This document shows, one piece after another, positions 34,750 through 45,240 of a stretch of 64,000 bases of DNA. The stretch comes from Corylus avellana (taxonomy: Eukaryota > Streptophyta > Magnoliopsida > Fagales > Betulaceae). Numbering within the stretch: position 1 is the first letter of the stretch; every line of letters starts with the position of its first letter. The stretch lies in contig NC_081547.1 in assembly GCF_901000735.1 (NCBI RefSeq), positions 13,904,677-13,968,676 on the forward strand, given 5' to 3'. The notes under the pieces are model-generated. The model saw only the letters and a list, made by a program, of their open reading frames with translations, had not been told where the DNA came from and searched no databases. The position numbers and the translations under genes are program-made.

Positions 34750-34975
34750 TTAAGGAAAAAATCCACTTAATTCTTTAAACAATTACCCGGTTGATAATGT
34801 TTTCCAAATTTTTAATTGCGATAACATTTTTTAAATCACTCAAAATTTATTAATGTCTCCTTAATGATGAAAATATCCTTAAGAAAATAATAATAATAAT
34901 TTTTTTTTTTTTTGAAAAAAGGTAGCTTGGCCACCACCTTGGCCCACCCCATTAGGCCGAATGGGTTACTTCTCA
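34750..34975. mobile_element. Truncated Mutator-type MITE fragment (copy 1)
   Basis: Begins AAGGAAAAAATCCACTTAAT, resembling the ends of the complete elements at 19361 and 40684, and includes the shared GGCCACCACCTTGGCCCACCCC core at about 34929. The opposite terminus is missing. Duplicated at 60063-60288. Confidence 0.5.
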
Positions 34976-35395
34976 AATAAATTTGGATATATAGAACTTT
35001 AACTTAAATATTATCAACATTGCTTATTTCTAGATTTTCTCTAAAAGTTAGAGAAAACTCAAAAAATGGTCATTTATTAAGCTCTCTTCTCATTTTCCAT
35101 TGGATGTAATTGGGGAATAATATGTTCGCCAACGCAAAAAGGCAATCAATGAGGGGCCAAAATATCACTCTTTGTTCGTTAGTTCTTTTACTTTTATAGT
35201 CACTGGTTTTAGTGCAAGTTCCTTCTAATTTTGCTAGTGCGCCCTAAGGGTCTAATCATATATTATCATATATTTTGTAGCTACTTGAAGGCCTAATTGG
35301 ATTAGATAAATTCTAATCAGATCGGCTAAATTATGTGGATTTGATTTTCGTTAAATTTAGGTAGATTTGATTTAATCATTTTAGAGTGTTGGGTT

Positions 35396-36500
35396 CTTTT
35401 TTTTTTTATTTTTTTCACTCAAAAGAAATAATTACAACGAAAATAAAAAACAGAAACCAAGTAAAGGCTAAGCTGAAAACCCCAAAACAGACAAATTACT
35501 AGAACCTCAATAAACTGAAAGGAAATAAAAAAGAAAAAAGTGAGAATCACTAGCAAATGTAGCCAATGAAGGCCGCGGCGCTTTTTGATGAATAAAACCA
35601 TCTGAGGTAAGAATACCCTTATAAACTTTATTCTAAACAAGTTTCCAAAGAAACCGTAAAGATTAAGAAATGGAACCATGGGAAAAGGGGTCCCTTCACA
35701 GACATAAAGTCGAGGTCCAAGCGGTTCGGGTTATTTTTAAAAACCCAATCCAGATAGATCACTAACACCTCAATGAACCAGAAATAGACCAAACAGGTGG
35801 AAAAAAAGATTCCTAACACAAACACAAAGTCTGAAGTCCAACCCGTTCGGGATAATCAGACAGCAACACATCAACAACAACACAATAAAAAGTTGAATAA
35901 AAGTTCAAAGTCCAAAAAACAGCAACACCAGAAGCGGATATGGTAGACTCAAAAAGGGCCACGCACCGGTGGTAGATCGAGAAGACTGGCCTAGGTTGTG
36001 GGAGGTGGCAGAGCAGTGGATATCAGGATTCACGTGTCAGCGCGTGGGGGACATGCGCCCATGAGTAAGATCTACTCACAAGTGCGTGTTGAACATGCTT
36101 CGGCACGTGGTGACCAAATGAGAAAGATGCTGGCGGCAGACGGTAGCGGAGACACCCACGAACCCATTGGAGTGGCGCGTGTACATCAAGGGCTTCCTGA
36201 AATCGATAGATCTGATTTTGAAAAGATTAAATCCAAAGATTTCAAGAAGAGTGTGAATCCCTGCCTTTGAGCGGCTGATGAGAACGGGGGTTGTTTCGAT
36301 TGAGGATGGAATGATATAGTTATTGGACAAAGATAAGACACCAAAAGCATTGGATAAGGCCTCCGTGGAGATGGATAGGGTCTCCAAAGAGACGTTTTGG
36401 GTCTCTACATAGACAAGAAGGGGAGGGTGAGGCAGGGAAAGGGAAGTAGAGGGAGAAGGGGTCCTCCCATGGCTGCCAGAGAGAAGTTTTTGGGACTATT
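35396..36500 (-). mobile_element. Retroposon-like insertion with poly(A) tail (copy 1)
   Basis: On the minus strand, ORF-like sequence (METLSISTEALSNAFGVLS at 36387 downward, unrecognised) leads into a T-rich 3' region (GGGGTTTTCAGCTTAGCC, TACTTGGTTTCTG) ending in an A-rich tail at 35416-35396. This suggests a non-LTR element or a non-autonomous retroposon. No reverse transcriptase seen. The right limit is uncertain. Copy 2 is at about 60709-61813. Confidence 0.45.
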
Positions 36501-37494
36501 TGCGGAGAGAGAAGAGAGCAATTATTTTGATTCTTGGGAAAACAACATGACCCAATATAGGACTTTTGTTTCTTAGGTATCGAACGACTAATACTAGTTG
36601 GATGCTCATCTGAACGTGTAGCAAACGAACTACTGAACGAAACATTCTAATCTCATTGATCAACTCATCTGGATATGTTTCTGACAACCGCTCCAGATGA
36701 ACGCTACTGAACTCTCATTTGGACGTACATGTTCCAAACGTCACTCCGGACAAGGCATACTGAACCTCTTCAAGAAGCCTTCCTAACAAACTTGTTCGGA
36801 CGAGATTTAAACATCGTCTAGATGCCCATGTCTGTACCTATTTTCTTCATAAATTTAATGAGGGTAGCTTGCTCATTAAATATTGAAACATGATTTATTT
36901 TAGACACTTAAATTAAATGATTGAAATTTATGAATTCGAAAATTTTAAATTTAAAGAAAATTATAGAGATCCCAATTTAATCAATATCAATAATATTAAT
37001 ATTAGCAACCACAAGCCTTGTCCTTGGTATTGTTGGGCTCAGACACCTGATTTCTAGTTTCAACGATGACATTTAGGGTAATCAGTGTCAACTTTTACCT
37101 TCAGTAAAGTTTTGCCAACTTTTGTCCTTTCTCAGTGTTATTATTTGAGACGACGACTTAATGATTTGTAAATTTTACGCGACTTTCGTCCTTGCTCATA
37201 GTTATTTGAGACGATCGACGACTTAATGATTGGTAACTAAATCAGAAAAAGTGTAGAATTATTAAACATAAAATACTATTTGATTGGGCCATCTCCATGT
37301 AAAACCAAACAAACTAACAGAGATGTCACATTACATTAGCTCTAGGAACTTACAAGATCATTTACAAATACAAAATACACAACCTCACATCATATATCAC
37401 AAGTTCACCACACAAACCAACTATTCATTAATTCACAAACAGCTACCAAAAGGGTGCCCTAGCAGGGGGAAATTCGATCAATTCAATTCAAAGT
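36501..37494. other. Repeat-derived intergenic sequence (copy 1)
   Basis: 36570-36830 has repeated CTGAACG/CTCATCTGGA/TTCGGACGAG phrases typical of LTR-element debris. 37128-37230 has a doubled phrase GAGACGA(T)CGACTTAATGATT. No gene seen. Copy 2 covers 61814-62807. Confidence 0.4.
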
Positions 37495-38534
37495 TCAAAC
37501 CCATGTGCCTTCGAAAAGGGCACTAGTAGAAACAGTCTCTCCAAAAGTGTTGACCAAATCAGAACAAGATGGATCTGTCTTCAGCTCCAAACCCAACTCA
37601 TTTTCTATGTCATCCGAAGCTGATATGAGCAACAACTCACATCCTTCGTAGTTCAAATAGTCCGGCGGATCGGCAGGGGAGTAGCGTAGTTGTCCAAACT
37701 GCCCTTGCAGGTGTGCCGGAAAAGTGGCCTTCCGCTTGTTCTGTAGACCTTTGAACTGGGAACTACTGCCATGCTGATCCGGGTTCTTTATTTGTATCAG
37801 AAAAGAGCCTTCGTGTTCAATGTTAAGCGCCTCCTGGGCTTCCATCCTCTCATCTTCCGGTGGAAATTCAAGCTTATAGACCAAATGGGTGTGGGTTTTC
37901 TTGGACGGCGGCTTGTGCCTCAGAATCCGGTAAATGCCTTCCCCCACTGCTCTCGCCGGAGCATTCCGGCGGTGTCCCTTAGTTGAAGTATCATATTCAT
38001 CTGCATATTTAACACAACACATGCATTTTCACATATTAATCAATGGAATTTACCGTGCAATAAGAATTATACCGCCTTTGAGAGCATTCTTCACATCTTC
38101 TATATTGGTGGTGACCATCTCCACAAAACCCCAGTATGGTCGAGTTCTCTTGCTCGGATCCGGTAGGCTTTTCCTGCCCATGACGATGAACCGAAACAAG
38201 GGTTGCTTCTCAATGTTTACTTCCTACAAATTGAAAAATCAATTGACCAATGAGTGACCGCCAATTGGCCATAAAATAAACAAGTAATTAAAGAAGTGCC
38301 GCTTGCACCTGGCTGCCATGTCCACCTTCATTTCCACTCGTGCCGGAGCCAGTTTTGTGGGTCCCCTTCTTTGCACCTTCCTTGCCTGAATCTGAGTCTT
38401 GCTTTTCTTCGACGGCCCTCTCGCCGGACTCCGGCCGCAACACAATATAGAAACGTTGCACATATATCGTCTGCACTGTGAGCTTCTTCTTTGTCAACTT
38501 TTGGCCTATAGAAGAAATATATTTCCCCTCTTTC
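37495..38534 (-). pseudogene. Conserved plant protein of unknown function, frameshifted copy 1
   Basis: Minus-strand exons 38534-38309, 38223-38073 and 38000-37495. The last two read cleanly (RTRPYWGFVEMVTTNIEDVK; GEGIYRILRHKPPSKKTHTH; LQGQFGQLRYSPADPPDYLN) to a stop at 37495. The first exon should read GEIYFFYRPKVDKEEAHSAD then DVQRFYIVLRPESGE, as in copy 2, but has four extra bases (ATAT-type, near 38464) after the codons for Ala-Asp-Asp, which shifts the frame. Upstream exons are missing: a GGCCACCCC-type repeat and an N gap begin about 90 bp upstream. I recognise the protein as conserved in plants but cannot name it. Either a pseudogene, an assembly error, or one allele. Confidence 0.72.
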
Positions 38535-38620
38535 CTACAGCTTAATTTCCCAAACACAAATTAAGTTTTTGTTGCTAAATTTGTAATTAAACCAAGCTCA
38601 TGAGGTTAATTAAGTAACTA

Positions 38621-38864
38621 AACCGGCCGTATGGGGTGGCCGAAACCACCCCCAGCCCCTTGGGGGTGGTCCGGCCACCCCAAATGCACCCAGTCCGCAT
38701 TTTTTTTTTTTGGCCAAGGGGGTGGCCGGACCACCCCCTTGGCCATGAGGGTGGTTCAACCATCCCCAGATCGGCCAGGNNNNNNNNNNNNNNNNNNNNN
38801 NNNNNNNNNNNNNNNAAAAAAAAAAAAAAAAAAAAAAAAGAGAGTAAGAAGTCAATTTTTGCTG
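38621..38864. mobile_element. GGGGTGGCC-rich foldback fragment with N gap
   Basis: Starts abruptly where copy 1 and copy 2 of the duplication part. Contains GGGGTGGCCGAAACCACCCC and several inverted GGTGGTCCGGCCACC motifs, then 36 N (38780-38815) and a poly-A run. Probably an insertion present in copy 1 only, or a contig edge. Confidence 0.55.
38780..38815. other. Assembly gap (36 N)
   Basis: Run of N between the GGCCACC-type repeat and a poly-A tract. Confidence 0.98.
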
Positions 38865-38906
38865 CGGCACTGTAGCTGGAACAGTGCAGTTCCAGCTACA
38901 GTGCCG
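38865..38906. repeat. Perfect 17-bp-arm palindrome
   Basis: GGCACTGTAGCTGGAAC, a 6-base spacer AGTGCA, then GTTCCAGCTACAGTGCC. Probably the tip of a foldback element whose body is hidden by the N gap. Confidence 0.8.
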
Positions 38907-39638
38907 GCCCGGCCTCTTCGCAAACATAGCCATAAATCGATATAAATCGGTACGTGGAGCCTTGGGGCCTTTGTGGGTGTGTGTTTATTTTATTTTATTT
39001 TTAAATAATTCTATGTACTTCTAAGGGGTTTGAGTCATTTGTGGTAGATTTTTTTTTTTTTTTTTTTTTGCACAACTCTTTTGTGAATAAACAATTTTTT
39101 TTTTTTTTGACAAGCGACATTTACTCAAACTAATAAGAAAATATATGGGTACTTACAAAAATAAAAAAATAAAATAAAATAAATAGGAGATATTAATGCC
39201 CAATAAGACTATGGGCTTGTTTATGTGTTTGAGGGGCCTAAAAGTGTGTTTAACACACAAAAAATTTGTTTGAAGAAAAAAAGTACCCGTTTAGTGAAAA
39301 AAAATTAAAAGCGATTTTAAGGGTCTAAAAAATTTAAAAATTAGGGCTTTAGGGCTGCCAAAAAATATTGGAAAACCGAGGAACCGGTTTTGAAACCGGT
39401 TGGAAAAAAGGGTAACCGGGTACCCCGGTTCTGGTTTTTGGCACCCAGTTCAGTTATAATATATATATATACACGGTGGTAGTAACTTTTTCACTTAATT
39501 CTTTGATACACCTCTGTTTCAAACAAAACCCACCAAAAAATTTGTCAAAAACCCATACAAAACCCACAAGAAAAATTAAGCACAGAAATAAACATTACAA
39601 AAAAAAAAAAAAAAATCAAATTTTTTTTTATATGAATC
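38907..39638. other. AT-rich repeat debris
   Basis: Homopolymer-rich; includes an ACCGGTTTTGAAACCGGTT fragment at 39377-39455 of the same kind as 42324-42480, and A-rich sequence up to the CACTA terminus. No gene. Confidence 0.4.
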
Positions 39639-40080
39639 CACTACAAAAAATTGCATTTTTCTTGACTATCCATTTTTGACGTCACTTTTAACAGTTTAGT
39701 GACGTGTCAGTATTGACCTGTGTCAAAGGTTGAAAATCGGAGCGTCAAAACTGGAAATTTTTTGACGTCCCAATGTACGTTTTACACGTCAGAAATTGGT
39801 GACATAGCAAACAGTGGCACGTCAAAAATTATTTTTGACGTGTACTTGTTACCACGCCACCAATTTCTGACGTGTCAAAACTGCCACGTCAAATACGACA
39901 TTGACGTGGCAATATTGCCATGTCGCCTTTTTATTGATGTGGTAATATTGTCACGTCAATAAATTTTTGACGTGTCAAATAGTACCACATCAAAAAAGAA
40001 GGTGACGTTGCAATATCGCCACGTCAAGAAAGTTTTTGATGTTGCAATTTCGGCATGTCACTAAAGTTTAAAAAAAAATT
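39639..40080. mobile_element. CACTA (En/Spm-type) element terminus
   Basis: Begins CACTACAAAAAATTGCA at 39639, the hallmark terminus of CACTA elements. It is followed by more than a dozen TTTTGACGTG / CCACGTCA subterminal motifs in both orientations up to about 40060, the usual array of transposase binding sites. The opposite terminus and transposase were not found, so this is one end of a truncated or non-autonomous element. Confidence 0.8.
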
Positions 40081-40674
40081 AAAAAAAATAATAATAATTT
40101 TTTAAAATTTTTTTTTTTATTTTTTTTTTCTGGAATTTCTCAAAGCCGTGCTTGGTTGCCAAGAAAACATCTGAACTAAAACTAATAATTTTATTTTTTT
40201 TAATAATTTTCCACGGTTAAGGATGGAAAATTGCAACTAAAACTAATAAATTTGAATTCTACATGCTTTAAACTTAAATCAACAGAAAAAATGGAACTAA
40301 AAAATTGTCTTCTTTTACTTTGCGGCATTTTCTCGGAGATCAAACAGACCAAACATGAAAAATGCAAAAAATTGTCTTCTTTTACCAATTGTGAAATTGT
40401 AGTGCCAGAGAGAAGAAAAAGAAGCAGAAAATGCAAGCAGAAAATCAACTTGAAAAATCAAACCAAACCAACCAGAAAATTAGTCTCAGAAAAATTTCAA
40501 AAACACAAACCCATCAGCAAATAAAAAATCAAAATCCCAAACCCAGCCAAAAAAAAAAAAAAAAGAAGCAGATCTTCTATTCTCTTTTTCTTCTTATCTT
40601 CTCCTTTTCTTTTTCTTCTTCCATCTGAGAGAAGAGGGAGCTGGGGAAAATTTATAATTTCTGAATTTGAGAAT
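40081..40674. other. AT-rich sequence, no gene seen
   Basis: A- and T-rich. The short phrase AAAAATTGTCTTCTTTTAC occurs twice (about 40300 and 40368). A CT-rich block lies at 40575-40622. Confidence 0.4.
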
Positions 40675-40683
40675 TTATAATTT

Positions 40684-41241
40684 GGGGAAAATACACTTTT
40701 AACCCAAATATTTAAAAAGTGACACTTTACCCCCCAAGCTTCCAAATTGTTACAATTCGACCATTCTAACTTTTTTTTTTCCTAAAATGCCCCCATCCAA
40801 AGTTAAAAAATAAAAAATAAAAAAATAAAAAAAAAATAAAAAAAAAAAAATTAAGGGGTGGCCAGTCTGGGGTGGCCAAAGCCACCCCCAAACCCAACTG
40901 GAGTGGCCGGCCACCTCTTAATTTTATTATTTTTTTTAATTTTAATTTTAATTTTTTAATTTTTTTTTAATTTTTATTTTTTATTACTTGGGTTGGGGGC
41001 ATTTTGAAAAANNNNNNNNNNNNNNNNNNNNATTTTAATTTTAATTTATTTATTTATTTTATTTTATTTTTTATTACTTGGGATGGAGGCATTTTGGAAG
41101 GAAAAAAAAAAAAAAAAAAGTCAGAATGATCGAATTGCAACAATTTGAAAGTTTAGGGGGGGGGGTAAAGTGTCATTTTTTAAACATTGAGATTAAAAGT
41201 GCAAATTTGTGAATAGTTCAGGGGTAAAATATATTTTCCCC
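40684..41241. mobile_element. Foldback Mutator-type MITE with 9-bp TSD
   Basis: Ends GGGGAAAATACACTTTTAA and (reverse) GGGGAAAATATATTTTACC. The inner arms GTGACACTTTACCCCCC and GGGGGGTAAAGTGTCA pair. Perfect 9-bp duplication TTATAATTT at 40675-40683 and 41242-41250. The core holds GGGGTGGCC...GGCCACC motifs and a 20-N gap (41012-41031). Confidence 0.88.
41012..41031. other. Assembly gap (20 N)
   Basis: Run of N in the hairpin core of the MITE, where inverted and homopolymer sequence is hard to assemble. Confidence 0.98.
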
Positions 41242-41489
41242 TTATAATTTTCTTAAAATTGTAGGGAGGTGGTAGGAGGTGTGAGGGGAGGCGTTGATAT
41301 CCAAGGATCAGGTTGGTACAACTACAAATCATAAAGACTAAATAAGTATATTTTCTTTTATTTAAAATGTGAAAATGAACATCAAGGATTAGCAAATAAA
41401 TAAAATGAACGCTTTGAATTAGCCATAGATCTTGGTCATAAACAGTAACCTACTTATAATAATTAGGGAAATCAAGTAACCTTCTCCAT

Positions 41490-42080
41490 GTGTTTTTTTG
41501 TTATTTTGACTTTAAGACTTGAGTTTTCAATTTGATATATTTAGAATCAGAGTAGGCTCATTCTAAATTCGAGACATCTTAAAGTTTTTAACAAATAGAT
41601 AATAGAAATAGGTACAAAATTACTATTATGCCCGGTGAGGTGGCTCATGGTTGCCCCCAAACTCGGGGTGGGCTCGCATCCATCCCCTAGTTGAGGGGTT
41701 GGCTTACAACTATACCCATTGGAAATAAATCCTTTCTAGTTGAATTCAACTGGAGAGGAGCCGGTCCCTTCTAAATGAATGGCAGAATTATCAAAAAAAT
41801 TATAAAATAACAATTCTACCCTTCTAAATGAAGGGACCGGCTTCTCTCCAGTTGAATTCAACTGGAGAGGATCCTTCTCCATACCCATCGACCTCTGTGC
41901 TGATTTTTTTTGTTTTAAATGTTTTATTAAAAACGATATAATTGTATTTTTCACATCTATTTATGTTACTTATTTGATAGATAACCTAACAGAACTTTCA
42001 AATTTAGAATGTAACTGTACTCAAGTCTTAAATCTATCAAATTAAAAATTGAGGTTTTAAATCCAAAATGGGGAAAAACA
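41490..42080. mobile_element. Long foldback element, degenerate
   Basis: The left arm (TTAAGACTTGAGTTTTCAAT, TTTGATATATTTAGAAT) is complementary to the right arm (AAATCTATCAAATTAAAAAT, TTGAGGTTTTAAATCC). GGTGGCTC and GGGGTGGGCTCG motifs lie at 41638-41700. A related, truncated sequence appears at about 55395-55630. Target duplication not resolved. Confidence 0.5.
41738..41863. mobile_element. 126-bp foldback nested in the element above
   Basis: AGTTGAATTCAACTGGAGAG at the left and CTCTCCAGTTGAATTCAACT at the right, followed inward by GCCGGTCCCTTCTAAATGA and its complement. The termini AGTTGAATTCAACT are themselves palindromic. Confidence 0.8.
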
Positions 42081-42323
42081 CGCATGATTGGTGACCTAAT
42101 TTCTCTAATCAAGATGATTGTTAACCTTTTGAAGAGGAAGGGTAGGGAAGAAGGCGATGCCACAATCATATATGATATATCCCACATGAAGCCACCAAAA
42201 AGTATGAATTGTCTACTCCTATTTGTTAAGTTACAGTTTTGGATGATTAAGGCAAGCTTAATCAGCCACCAATTGCGCTGAACTTCTAGATTCTCAGACC
42301 TATAAATTATAGATTAATGATTC

Positions 42324-42480
42324 AGGTTAGGGGTGTCAACTTGGTTCGATTTTCCGGTTTTTGGCTAAAACTGGGACCGGAACCGGGGTACCTCGGTTCT
42401 TGGTTTTGGGAAACCGAAACCGGGGTCCCGGTTATCGGCCAGTTCTGGTTACCGGCCAGTTATCTGGACCGGGTTGATAA
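42324..42480. mobile_element. Short TAGGGGTGTCAA / CCGGTT-type non-autonomous fragment
   Basis: Starts TTAGGGGTGTCAACTTGGTT and is packed with ACCGG/CCGGTT motifs in both orientations. Such GGGTGTCAA-ended short elements are common in plant genomes, likely hAT-derived. The right end is unclear. Confidence 0.45.
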
Positions 42481-43080
42481 TGCTGGTGCCAACGATTTCT
42501 TCCCTCTCCTTTTCTATTTCTTTCCCTCAAGAATTGCATCCCCTTCAAATCGTTCTAGAATACCCAGAAAATTAAACACCCATTTAATTACAACCCACTT
42601 TCCCAGCAACCAAACATAGAACACCACTTCAAATTGACCATGCACCCCAAAGATTTGCTTTTGATTCCTTCTTGGCACTTCTGACTGGAACACAAAGTCG
42701 CTCAAGTACTTGGAGGCTGCGAGGGGATCAGAGGCCATAATGAGGTTGGGATCCAGCAGGTACATTCTCGTGGCCAGCCATGGGTGGCATGAGGAGAGAA
42801 AATGTGAGGCCACTGTGAGGAGGATTAAACCAAAGAGAAAGCTTCAAGAGAATTGGGGGAAAGAAAAAGCAATGTGAGGAAGAGAAGAGTAGCTGCGAAA
42901 ATATCTGAGGAATAAGGACACGTGTAGACAAAGGCATGGTGAAGTGAGATAGCTGGCAAGCATTATCAAAGTGTTGCTTGACAGCTATATAATACAGCAT
43001 CGTTTTGGGTTGAAATGTGGCTCATTTGGGGGGTGTTTTATATATAAAAAAATTAAAAAATATTATTATATACTCACATA
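42481..43080 (-). other. Possible gene remnant, unassigned
   Basis: A 99-codon minus-strand frame (42813-42514) includes LDPNLIMASDPLAASKYLSD and has coding-like composition in its first half, but I recognise no family. Its second half looks like intron or random sequence. No other exons were found between here and the inverted-repeat element. Confidence 0.3.
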
Positions 43081-45240
43081 GAGTAATGATCTACGCTACG
43101 CGGCGTGCGTGAACAGTAACGCACGCCGCTGACGTGGCTGCTGACGTGGCACATGCCACGTCGTAGCCTCTGGTTTAAAAAAAATAAAAATAAAAATTTC
43201 AAAACCAAGCTTCAAAACCAATCCCGCGATACCCATATTTCATTTCCCCCCATTTTCTTCCCAAACCCATTTTCTCCCCCCAACCGGCACATTGGTTCTC
43301 CCCCACCGGCGCCGGCGTGACTCCTCCCTCCCACCGTGCGTCTCCCCACCGTCACCGCCGCCAACGAACCCGTCTATCAGCTCCCGCCGGTTCTAGTTCT
43401 CCCCCACGAGACTTTTCTTCCCAAACCCCTTTTCTTGTGGCAACGAACCTGTCTTTCGGGTGTTTCACATTTTGACAAAAAAAAAAATTCCTTTGGAGTT
43501 TAGCTGGGCTGTTCGTGATGTGAGGGTGGTGAGCTCCACTAGCGGGGCGATGCAGGCGTCCCCGAAGACGTCGCTGCAGAGCTGGATGAAACAGATAAGG
43601 CGAGGATTCATAAAACTATACATGGATTTTTGTTTGTATGTTTTTCTCTGCACAAAACATGAATTTATAGCCCAGCTTCTCTCTGCACCCAACACCACAA
43701 TCTTTGGGTTTTCCATTTTTTGTGTGTTTTTAGCTCAAATCTCTGTTTTAGTAATGAACTCTAGTCTCTTGCCTGCTATGCACACCTTGTGTTCGGCAAA
43801 ATGCCTAACCGACATTTTTGAGATATGAATTTCAATTTATGTTTTAAAATGCTCTTGCTAAATACCTATGTGTTTAGTGGTGCAGGGGACTTAGCCGGAT
43901 TTGTTATTCTGGTTAATATTTGGAGGGTTTTTCTTCTACTAATGCTATCCCTAGCCATTAGTATAGCTTGAGCCACTGTTTTCAACTTTCCATCTGATCC
44001 CATAGGCTGGTGTTAAGGTTTAAACTCTGAGATTCCTTTTCCCCAAAAGCCAAATTTGCTAATGCTTCAAATTGACTTTATGGTCTTAGAAACTAATTGT
44101 AGAGCTGATGTTGTAAACTGTCCTCTTATTAGAGCTTGAATGGTATGTAAGGAAAGCCCCTGTTTTTTTCAACGACTTAGACGTCAGTTTTAATCCATGG
44201 CCAAAGAGTTCCCTGCTTCTTGCTTTGTGGCCTGTATAGTAGAGTAAACTAAAGTAGATTCACATGGTATCCTTTCCTCAATCAAATTACATGCTGAGTA
44301 TTTTCACTCAATACCTTGTGCTATTTTGCTTTCTTGGAGACATGATTGTCAATCCCTCTTGCTAACACAAAAACTTCATGACTATTGAGAATGGTTTTGG
44401 GTTTAGTAATATTTGATTTTGTTGTTTCTATGTGATTATAAGAATGCTGTTTTTTTTTTATTATGCGACTAAATTTGTTGTTGTCCTAAACTGTGAAAAA
44501 ACTGAAAAATCCCTAGACTGTTGATGGTTGGAGATGATGTAATCACTGTATTTTTGGGTTATGACATTACCATTGAAATTTATAGACCATAGGATGAATC
44601 CATCAGAAAAATTCTTCAATTCTTGATGAAGATGGCAGATTTGGTGTAAATACTGAAAACCTGCAGATGAAAATTAGCAACAAGAAATCAAGATAGAAAG
44701 AAATAAAAGCAAGATGATATAAAATGGACGAGGTCAAAAGTTAAAGAGAACAATCTTGTGGCAAACTGAACAAAATCTAAAAGACTCAGTTGACCACATT
44801 GAATCAATGTCATCTAACTATTTATCTCAAGTCACATCTCTAAATGATGTATTTCAAACACTTCCTACTTCACGTCCCTTTTCCTTAGTCCATATAAAAC
44901 TCTTCCCTATTTGCTAGACATCTCATTTTTCTTGAAGAAATATGTCTTGCTGCCTATCTCTGGAATTTTTATGAATTGTTTTATTCTATAGTTTAGAACA
45001 TTGGTCTTGTAAATGGAAGAAGTTAGAACAAGTGTGCAGAACCATTGTGTATTTTACTGGTAATTCTTTGCAACACATAAATATGAACAAATGCATAATA
45101 TTCACTGTACTTTTTATATTTTCTTTCCAGGTTCCGTCATATATATCTCGATCTTTGGCTGGCAGCTATGACAATGAAGCTGTAGCTATATTTGCTTGAT
45201 CTTTACTTTTTACCTCTATATAAAGGTTAGTTTTTGTTAG
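43081..45240 (+). repeat. Left inverted-repeat arm
   Basis: The outer 100 bp are GC-rich and palindromic (GCGGCGTGCGTGAACAG; GACGTGGCTGCTGACGTGGC). A C-rich leader-like block follows (43240-43440), then AT-rich sequence, then the STT3-like exon at 45131-45199. Differences from the right arm seen by eye are few, for example GCGATGCAGG here against GCGACGCAGG there. Confidence 0.9.
45131..45199 (+). pseudogene. STT3 oligosaccharyltransferase exon fragment (left arm)
   Basis: After an acceptor (TTTCTTTCCAG) the frame reads VPSYISRSLAGSYDNEAVAI then FA and a stop. This matches the conserved STT3 segment with the SRSxAGSYDNE motif, part of the luminal active-site region of the catalytic subunit of the ER N-glycosylation complex. 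Only this exon is in the arm. The same exon occurs inverted at 50096-50164. Confidence 0.75.

Larger units (their letters stand above)
33061..38620. repeat. Large direct duplication, copy 1
   Basis: Matches 58372-63915 at an offset of about 25.31 kb. From 34554 to about 38022 every translation on both strands is identical between copies. Only single-base changes and a 2-bp indel appear in 33061-34500, but many differences appear from 38070 to the right end. Copy 1 continues seamlessly to the left; copy 2 starts right after a 100-N gap. Confidence 0.95.

Noticed and set aside
35998..36270. 90-codon plus-strand frame (copy also at 61311)
   Set aside because: Opposite to the direction of the retroposon-like insertion, no recognisable domain; identical in both copies only because the whole segment is duplicated.
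43460..43828. 122-codon frame in both inverted arms
   Set aside because: Conserved between arms because the arms are near-identical DNA; composition and lack of a known family do not support a gene. The antisense frame is equally open.
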